Source of the DNA: Acidimicrobiales bacterium | Lineage (GTDB): Bacteria; Actinomycetota; Acidimicrobiia; Acidimicrobiales; Poriferisodalaceae | Direction: 5' to 3' | Length of the DNA stretch: 11,705 bases | NCBI GenBank assembly: GCA_030749275.1 | Contig: JASMKJ010000501.1 | Span: 1 to 11,705 of the forward strand | Shown: positions 7,454 to 11,705 of the stretch, in pieces | How the letters are laid out: each line of letters opens with the position of its first letter | How positions within the stretch are numbered: position 1 is the first letter of the stretch | Notes under the pieces: generated by a model | Told to the model about the DNA's origin: nothing | The model's input: only the letters and a program-made list of their open reading frames with translations | The model's database searches: none | Made by a program: the position numbers and the translations under genes

Positions 7454-8812
7454 TTGACCGTCAACGACAAGCAAAGGAATGTCGACCTGACGCGTTCACG
7501 CCGATTCACAGCTGTAGCCATCGCGGCGTTGCTCTTGGGGACCTTTCTTGCGGTCCCTTCGGCAAGTAGCGCAGGGAAGAGCAGCGCTCAATTACGTAAA
7601 GAAAAGGCTGCGTTGGAAAAGCAAGTGAAGCAGCTCCGCGAGGAACGCGATGCCTTTCAAGCTGAGATATTGAACCAAGCTCGCATCGTTGACACCGCGT
7701 CAGCCGAGGTATCAGAAGTTGAGCAAGCACTCGCCGATCTCGAACTTCTCGTCGCTGAACAGCGCGATGACTTAACCCTCGCTGAGCGAGCGCTCGAGGG
7801 TTCCGTTTTGGCTGTGTCGGCCGCGGAACGAAGATCAGCTGCACTTGCTGAACAACAATCTGCTCTTAACGATCAAGTCAACGATCTGGCACTGCAGACC
7901 TACATAGGCCGCGACTCCACAGTCGAAGGCTCGTTCGGCTTGGCCAGAACCGGAGACATTTATAAAGCTGCGCGAGTTCAAACGCTCATTGGGGCGGCGT
8001 TCGGTGATATCAACAACACCTCTGATGAACTACGGGCTCTCCAAATTGATACCGAAGTTGCAACCAAAGCACTTAACGAAGCTGTTGAGCAGCGTGAGCA
8101 ACTCAAATTGGAAGCAGAAATTCAACTAGATCAGTTGCTCGAGGCGGTCGGTCTTCAGGATCAGATCGTTTTCGAGGCGGAAAGTCGACTTGAGGCTCGC
8201 TTGTACGAAGCGGCTGCTCTCGCTGAACTCGATGCTGAAATGGCTGAGGAAATCACAGCTGAACAAAACAACCTGACACGCGTAATCAAGGCGGAAAAGG
8301 CCAAGCGAGCCGAGGAAGAGCGTCTTCGAAGGGAAGCTGAGCGAAAACGGAGAGAGGCGGAGGAGGCTCGCAGAAGGCGGCTTCTCGGCATCGCTGATTC
8401 ACCTACCTCTGTGAACTTCGATAAGTCAGAGCTGACATCGGTGTGGGGTATCCGGGTTCACGAGTCAATTGCAGACAAGCTTCTCGCGCTACTAAAAGCT
8501 GCTTCACGAGACGGCATCAGACTTGGAGGTGGCGGGTATCGTAGTTCTCAGTCTCAAATCAATTTGAGGCGAGCACATTGCGGAACGAGCGAGTGGGCCA
8601 TTTATAGGAAGCCTTCTTACCAGTGCCGCCCTCCAACCGCCCGTCCGGGTGCTTCGATGCATGAACGAGGTTTGGCTGTGGATTTCACTCAGAACGGACG
8701 CGCCTTGTGGAGCAACACCTCTGGCTACAGATGGTTGAAACGAAACGCTTCAAAATATGGATTCCGCAATCTACCGAGTGAACCTTGGCATTGGTCGACG
8801 AACGGTCGTTAG
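7454..8812 (+). CDS. Secreted coiled-coil protein with M15 D,D-carboxypeptidase domain
   Basis: A probable exported cell-wall hydrolase (452 aa) that would trim D-Ala-D-Ala ends of peptidoglycan stems. Residues 13-40 form a signal peptide: RSRR, then a hydrophobic core, then AVPSASSA before GKSS. Residues 41-310 are long charged coiled coil, interrupted at about 146-190 by a less charged segment (LALQTYIGRDSTVEGSFG and onward) that recalls the coil domain of PcsB/CwlO-type proteins. The M15B (VanY-like) domain occupies about 328-452. Zinc ligands H403 and D410 sit in SMHERGLAVDF, catalytic E443 and ligand H446 in EPWHWS, and a substrate-binding stretch in GGGYRSSQSQ. C376 and C391 could form a disulfide outside the cell. 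The TTG at 7454 is the best in-frame initiator, though no clear ribosome site precedes it. A CTG at residue 12, with AAAGGA upstream, is an alternative. Confidence 0.9.
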   Translation: MTVNDKQRNVDLTRSRRFTAVAIAALLLGTFLAVPSASSAGKSSAQLRKEKAALEKQVKQLREERDAFQAEILNQARIVDTASAEVSEVEQALADLELLVAEQRDDLTLAERALEGSVLAVSAAERRSAALAEQQSALNDQVNDLALQTYIGRDSTVEGSFGLARTGDIYKAARVQTLIGAAFGDINNTSDELRALQIDTEVATKALNEAVEQREQLKLEAEIQLDQLLEAVGLQDQIVFEAESRLEARLYEAAALAELDAEMAEEITAEQNNLTRVIKAEKAKRAEEERLRREAERKRREAEEARRRRLLGIADSPTSVNFDKSELTSVWGIRVHESIADKLLALLKAASRDGIRLGGGGYRSSQSQINLRRAHCGTSEWAIYRKPSYQCRPPTARPGASMHERGLAVDFTQNGRALWSNTSGYRWLKRNASKYGFRNLPSEPWHWSTNGR

Positions 8813-8845
8813 ATAGTCAAATAGAGATTGCGGCAGACGTTCTGG

Positions 8846-10465
8846 CTATTCGTAGGATGCTTCAAGCCACCATTGGCCATTTTCAATGACACAGAGGTGA
8901 GCTGTTCCGTTTGCGAGCAGAAATTGGAACCTCGCTTGTCTGGTGTTCCGGGTGGAATCCCACCATCTTTCTTCGAGAGGCCATGGGCCTCCCCAGGCAG
9001 CGATCGAATGTAACCCTAAATTTTTGCTCTGAATGTGAACTGGGGTTCCTTCTATCTGACCACGTCCACTGACTCGTATACGCCGACCTTGACTATCTGT
9101 TACTTCTAATTTTTGGGCTTGAGTCAAAACAACTACGGGCAAGGGGGCAAAGAGTCGTCCTGGCCACGGCGCCGTTGAGAGCTCAGGTGAAGCAATCGTT
9201 CGATCAGGATCAAATGTTGTAGCTGCCAGTGGAATTCGCTGTTCGATGTTGACTAATCGCCGACCTCCTTCGTGCTGAACGGTCGTTACGGAATCTGAGC
9301 CAAGCATTCCCTGAATACGCGCTAGGGACCTGACAGCGCGTTCATCATTCGGTGTCTCTTTGTCCCAAAATCCCAGCTGGTAGCCATCGTCAGGGACTAC
9401 CTCGTCGGCTAGTAACCGCACCATCGTTAACGGTCCAGTAGGAGCAGTTTCCGAGTTGTACCACCCCTCAAGTTGCCAACGAACTCTGTCGGTTATATCG
9501 GTCGACGTGAACTGATGTTCATGGCGCCAGAATCGACTGGAAACTTCGCCGTGGTCTGATTCCACTTCAATTAGGACCCCGACACACACCAAACCTTCAA
9601 TGGATAACTGTCGATGAACACCGTCAGCTAAAGCTTTGGCGAAAAACACGACTGTTTCCACGTGATCCGCGGGGGGATCAATTTCTCTCTCCCCGAACGC
9701 AACATCCGAAACGGGTTGCGGTACGGGAGTTCTGCCGTCCATACCCTGAGATAACCGGTGAGCGAACAAGCCCTGGGTACCGAAACGTGCATACAACTCT
9801 TCACCAGGAAGGGAAGCGACATCTCCAAGAGTTTCTAGACCAAGCCGCTGCAATATATCGACAAGGTCGTCAGCTTCAGCCAACGGAGAATCACCATCGG
9901 TTAGGGCGCGAACCGAAAAAGGGGCGAGAAAATCACGGCTAGTTGTTGGTGGAACGATTTGAACGCATGAAGTGTCTTGGGAAACAGCAGCTAAAGATGC
10001 GGCAAACCGACTATCAGCTATTCCAATTCTTGGTTGAACAGCAGTAGGTATTTCTTTGACGTCAATCATTGCGGACAACGCTTCGGAAGCCCGGTCTGCA
10101 ACTGTCTGACCAAGGGCTTGGTCGCCACCAAAATACCGGGATGGGCCTCGAGTTAGGAAAGAGCACCGACCACCAGTTGTAATTTCTATCCGCGGGGTTA
10201 CTGATTCGAGGGCTGCAACAACAGAGTTAAATCTGGTGATGTTGCGCTCTTCATCATCAGCAACAATTTCTAAATCTGGGCAAAGGCTCTGGGCTTCTCG
10301 GCGGCGGATACCCGGCACAATTCCATGGCTCATCGCGGCAGGTGTTGCGTCAACAACCCGATTCTTGTTTACGACAACAGCAGGAATGTTGTAACCAGTC
10401 CCGGCGGCAATAGTTCGCCAGTGAGGAACAACCAAAATTAACGTCCGTGCATCTGTTTGGGTCAC
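8846..10465 (-). CDS. imuB: ImuB, catalytically inactive Y-family polymerase homologue
   Basis: The adaptor of the SOS mutasome: it docks DnaE2 and ImuA' onto the beta clamp without polymerising DNA itself. At 539 aa it matches actinobacterial ImuB in length. The two Y-family catalytic regions are present but lack their acidic residues: the N-terminal motif reads LILVVPHW (about residues 9-16), and the SIDE-type motif is replaced by RCSFLTRGPSRYFGG (about 100-114). IGIADSRFAASLAA (about 147-160) and a helix-hairpin-helix-like LGLETLGDVASLPGEEL (about 208-224) complete the polymerase-like part. QLGFW at 363-367 is a plausible beta-clamp-binding motif, at the position expected for mycobacterial ImuB. 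The C-terminal region ends WWLEASYE. The gene starts at GTG 10465, 13 bp after the imuA' stop, with a ribosome site overlapping that stop. It is expected to be SOS-induced from the imuA' LexA box. Confidence 0.95.
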   Translation of the reverse strand: MTQTDARTLILVVPHWRTIAAGTGYNIPAVVVNKNRVVDATPAAMSHGIVPGIRRREAQSLCPDLEIVADDEERNITRFNSVVAALESVTPRIEITTGGRCSFLTRGPSRYFGGDQALGQTVADRASEALSAMIDVKEIPTAVQPRIGIADSRFAASLAAVSQDTSCVQIVPPTTSRDFLAPFSVRALTDGDSPLAEADDLVDILQRLGLETLGDVASLPGEELYARFGTQGLFAHRLSQGMDGRTPVPQPVSDVAFGEREIDPPADHVETVVFFAKALADGVHRQLSIEGLVCVGVLIEVESDHGEVSSRFWRHEHQFTSTDITDRVRWQLEGWYNSETAPTGPLTMVRLLADEVVPDDGYQLGFWDKETPNDERAVRSLARIQGMLGSDSVTTVQHEGGRRLVNIEQRIPLAATTFDPDRTIASPELSTAPWPGRLFAPLPVVVLTQAQKLEVTDSQGRRIRVSGRGQIEGTPVHIQSKNLGLHSIAAWGGPWPLEERWWDSTRNTRQARFQFLLANGTAHLCVIENGQWWLEASYE

Positions 10466-10474
10466 GCGAAAGGT

Positions 10475-10480
10475 TCACCT
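10475..10480 (-). promoter_or_regulatory. imuB ribosome binding site overlapping the imuA' stop
   Basis: AGGTGA on the minus strand, 9 bp before the GTG of imuB, shares two bases with the imuA' TAG stop (TAGGTGA). This supports the GTG start and suggests translational coupling of the two mutasome genes. Confidence 0.7.
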
Positions 10481-11231
10481 AACTTGCCCAGGGGATTTGT
10501 TTATCCAAATCAGTGAGAATTTTCTGTTCGTCACGGGAACAGAATTCGGACTGACTTGTCCACTCATTATCTTGATCTACAGCACTTAAACGGCCTTCTC
10601 CGTCAGGAAGCCACAAAAGTTGTCGGTGAGAGTTGGAATCCACACCTCGGTTCACTAGTTCTATCTCTACTTTGCGAGAAGTTAAACGACCATAGCCATG
10701 TCCTAAACCTGTCCATTCAGTTCGGTTGACTCTAAGACGAACGCTGGGCTGCAGATTGCAGCGACCAGCATCGCCAACAGTGACAACGGAAGTGCCTCTC
10801 TCGCGCATCCTCGCAGCAATCTTTCGTCCATGACTAGCGCGCAGCCTGATCTCAGGCCCAATCAAAATGAGATCTACAGCTCCCGTCAGAGCGTGTATCA
10901 CCTCTCCTGCCTGATCTTTGGGTTCATCAACAAACGCCCACCTTCGGAATTGAACTCCCAGGTCAGAAGCTGCTGAGGAACCCAACTCTGGCAAACCTAC
11001 GGCCACCACCCATCCCTTAGAACGAGTTATACCGACAGTTAGAGCGACGGCCAGACTGACTGCCCCTGTCCCGCTAACTTCAGTGGTCGACCCTTGCTTC
11101 AATCCTTTTCCGTTAAACAGGCCAGTTAATTCATCAACTACTGGCAAAGTGCGATCGTGAGCGAGTACCACCGGAGCAGAACTCTGGCGTAGGTCATTCA
11201 CCAAAGAAACGGCGACAGATGCTTTTTGCAT
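10479..11231 (-). CDS. imuA': ImuA', RecA-like SOS mutasome accessory protein
   Basis: The third mutasome component, needed with ImuB for DnaE2-dependent mutagenesis. It has 250 aa. The segment GLKQGSTTEVSG (about residues 43-54) aligns with the stretch before the RecA P-loop. Where RecA has GPESSGKT, this protein has GTGAVSL (54-60): the Walker A lysine is gone, so classical ATP hydrolysis is unlikely. The beta strands WVVAVGLPELG (about 74-84) and VDLILIGP (about 119-126) look like RecA-fold core strands. The position directly before imuB and the LexA box 14 bp upstream identify it more strongly than any one motif. The start is ATG 11231. There is no ribosome site, but a -10 hexamer ends 6 bp before the ATG, so the mRNA is probably leaderless. 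Confidence 0.9.
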   Translation of the reverse strand: MQKASVAVSLVNDLRQSSAPVVLAHDRTLPVVDELTGLFNGKGLKQGSTTEVSGTGAVSLAVALTVGITRSKGWVVAVGLPELGSSAASDLGVQFRRWAFVDEPKDQAGEVIHALTGAVDLILIGPEIRLRASHGRKIAARMRERGTSVVTVGDAGRCNLQPSVRLRVNRTEWTGLGHGYGRLTSRKVEIELVNRGVDSNSHRQLLWLPDGEGRLSAVDQDNEWTSQSEFCSRDEQKILTDLDKQIPWAS

Positions 11232-11237
11232 CCCGTA

Positions 11238-11265
11238 ACTTTAACCGAACGTATGTTCGATTCAA
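11238..11265 (-). promoter_or_regulatory. imuA'-imuB promoter, probably leaderless
   Basis: On the minus strand TTGAAT (11265-11260) is followed after 16 bp by TAAAGT (11243-11238), then six bases and the ATG at 11231. That spacing puts the expected transcription start on the A of the start codon. The spacer is almost exactly the LexA box. Confidence 0.65.
11246..11259. promoter_or_regulatory. LexA operator (SOS box) of imuA'-imuB
   Basis: CGAACGTATGTTCG matches GAAC-N4-GTTC with outer C/G pairs and differs from the dnaE2 box by a single base. It lies 14 bp before the imuA' start, between -35-like and -10-like hexamers, so LexA binding would repress both imuA' and imuB until DNA damage. Confidence 0.93.
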
Positions 11266-11286
11266 ACCCAGACTTGGTCGACTTGT

Positions 11287-11580
11287 CTATGTTTGGTAGT
11301 GCGCAAACAAGCCGACAATGATGTCGACGATGCCTTCAGAGGTGTACCCCTTCGCTAGGTCGACCGTTGCAACGTTGCCATGCACGTGCAAGTAGTCGAT
11401 CCCTCCCCGAGCAAACAATCGTGCAGCGAGAACATCTGCTGGGTCTTCCTCACTCAATGAATCTGCCGCGCTGCGGTAGTAGCGGTGCCCCATACCTGTC
11501 AGGGGGCGGTTGGTTTCGAACCGAATCGTCCCTGGACTGGTGGGGGAGATTTTTTCGGCAACTCGGACAGGTTGACCCAT
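11287..11580 (-). CDS. Small protein resembling the Nfu/NifU N-terminal domain
   Basis: A 97-residue protein. The pattern SPGTIRFETNRPLTG (about residues 15-29), then a short-helix region, SPADVLAARLFARGGIDYLHVHG-like wording (here DPADVLAARLFA, about 46-57, then GIDYLHVHGNVATVDLAKG) and a final helix fits the N-terminal domain of Nfu-type iron-sulfur scaffold proteins (strand, helix, 'SPLA..LF.i.GV..V.....fvtV'). The family assignment is mine from wording alone. It has no cysteines, so it cannot hold a cluster by itself. The start is ATG 11580 with no ribosome site; TAATCT at 11594-11589 ends 8 bp upstream, again suggesting a leaderless or very short-leader mRNA. The stop is 55 bp before the imuA' start on the same strand, but imuA' has its own promoter. 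Confidence 0.75.
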   Translation of the reverse strand: MGQPVRVAEKISPTSPGTIRFETNRPLTGMGHRYYRSAADSLSEEDPADVLAARLFARGGIDYLHVHGNVATVDLAKGYTSEGIVDIIVGLFAHYQT

Positions 11581-11588
11581 GAGTAGGA

Positions 11589-11594
11589 AGATTA
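11589..11594 (-). promoter_or_regulatory. Possible -10 hexamer for the Nfu-N-like gene
   Basis: TAATCT on the minus strand ends 8 bp before the ATG at 11580. No convincing -35 element is seen at the expected distance, and no ribosome site precedes the ATG. The hexamer is therefore proposed mainly because it would give a transcript starting close to the start codon. Confidence 0.3.
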
Positions 11595-11612
11595 GTCGTG
11601 TTACCGGCTAGT

Positions 11613-11640
11613 TTGAGAATATATTTGCTACTTCTAAATA
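11613..11640 (+). promoter_or_regulatory. Possible promoter for the right-edge gene
   Basis: TTGAGA (11613-11618) and TAAATA (11635-11640) are separated by 16 bp in an A/T-rich divergent gap. The transcript would start just around the ribosome site of the gene at 11656, so the leader would be very short. Confidence 0.35.
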
Positions 11641-11644
11641 TCCT

Positions 11645-11650
11645 GGAGAT
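11645..11650 (+). promoter_or_regulatory. Ribosome binding site of the right-edge gene
   Basis: GGAGAT begins 11 bp before the ATG at 11656, with 7 bp between GGAG and the ATG. This is one of the few strong ribosome sites in the window and it fixes that start. Confidence 0.65.
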
Positions 11651-11655
11651 CTCTA

Positions 11656-11705
11656 ATGCCCGAGATGACTGAAGAACAATTTACGACAGAGGCCTCGGGC
11701 TTTCT
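11656..11705 (+). CDS. 5' end of a gene that leaves the window
   Basis: Only 16 codons are visible, reading MPEMTEEQFTTEASGF. A good ribosome site precedes the first ATG; the ATG at codon 4 is a weaker alternative. The wording resembles the N-termini of many acyl-CoA dehydrogenases (MTxEEFxxEAxxFL), but sixteen residues cannot establish that. It is divergent from the Nfu-N-like gene, with a 75-bp gap. Confidence 0.6.
   Translation, partial: MPEMTEEQFTTEASGF

Noticed and set aside
8161..8391. Ser/Arg-rich frame antisense to the M15 gene
   Set aside because: It is the complement of the Glu/Ala/Arg coiled coil, whose repetitive codons create long stop-free frames on the other strand.
8799..8812. 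Possible third LexA-like site, CGAACGGTCGTTAG
   Set aside because: The right half is GTTA, not GTTC, and it lies at the end of the M15 gene with no promoter or gene start beside it.
8813..8845. Terminator between the convergent M15 and imuB genes
   Set aside because: Only a 5-bp AATAG/CTATT pairing with a loop of about 20 nt was found; there is no GC stem and no T-run.
9277..9288. GAACGGTCGTTA inside imuB, another LexA-like half match
   Set aside because: It is imperfect, within coding sequence and far from any start; the same GAACGGTCGTTA string at 8801 is probably coincidence.
1..11705. Mobile element, CRISPR array, prophage, tRNA or toxin-antitoxin pair
   Set aside because: I looked for transposase or integrase genes, spaced direct repeats, tRNA-like cloverleaf ends and small paired genes, and saw none; the genes read as ordinary chromosomal ones.

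Overview
This looks like chromosomal DNA from an actinobacterium, most likely a moderate-GC lineage such as the Acidimicrobiia. By eye it is roughly half G+C. The case rests on a mycobacterial-type SOS mutasome (ImuA', ImuB, DnaE2), on LexA boxes of the Gram-positive/actinobacterial kind (GAAC-N4-GTTC), and on start signals that sit so close to promoter-like -10 hexamers that leaderless mRNAs are likely. The lineage is an inference from gene content; no rRNA or tRNA is present.

Layout. Bases 1-485 hold the 3' part of an unrecognised gene on the plus strand. The large minus-strand gene at 498-3851 encodes error-prone DNA polymerase DnaE2/ImuC, and a perfect 14-bp LexA palindrome lies 12 bp upstream of its start. 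A mainly plus-strand block follows: an amidase-signature enzyme resembling 6-aminohexanoate cyclic-dimer hydrolase (3922-5355), a small membrane-anchored protein of unknown function (5405-5881), a convergent HAD-family hydrolase on the minus strand (5878-6552), a fumarylacetoacetate-hydrolase-family enzyme (6579-7415), and a secreted coiled-coil protein with a C-terminal M15 D,D-carboxypeptidase domain (7454-8812). Next comes the minus-strand operon imuA'-imuB (11231 down to 8846), again headed by a LexA box. A small NifU/Nfu N-terminal-domain-like protein lies at 11287-11580 on the minus strand. At the right edge a divergent plus-strand gene begins at 11656 and runs out of the window.

How it fits together. 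DnaE2, ImuB and ImuA' are the three parts of the damage-induced mutagenic translesion machinery. DnaE2 is the active polymerase, ImuB is a catalytically dead Y-family adaptor that binds the sliding clamp, and ImuA' is a RecA-like accessory factor. Here they form two LexA-controlled units on the same strand about 5 kb apart. In Mycobacterium tuberculosis they are also on one strand but further apart. The genes between them look like ordinary small-molecule catabolism and cell-wall genes. The amidase is the only one whose upstream region overlaps a LexA box. I see no rRNA, tRNA, insertion sequence, CRISPR array or prophage. The window is mostly recognisable biology. The best leads are the compact split mutasome, the shared LexA operator at dnaE2/amidase, the coiled-coil/M15 fusion, and the two unrecognised proteins.
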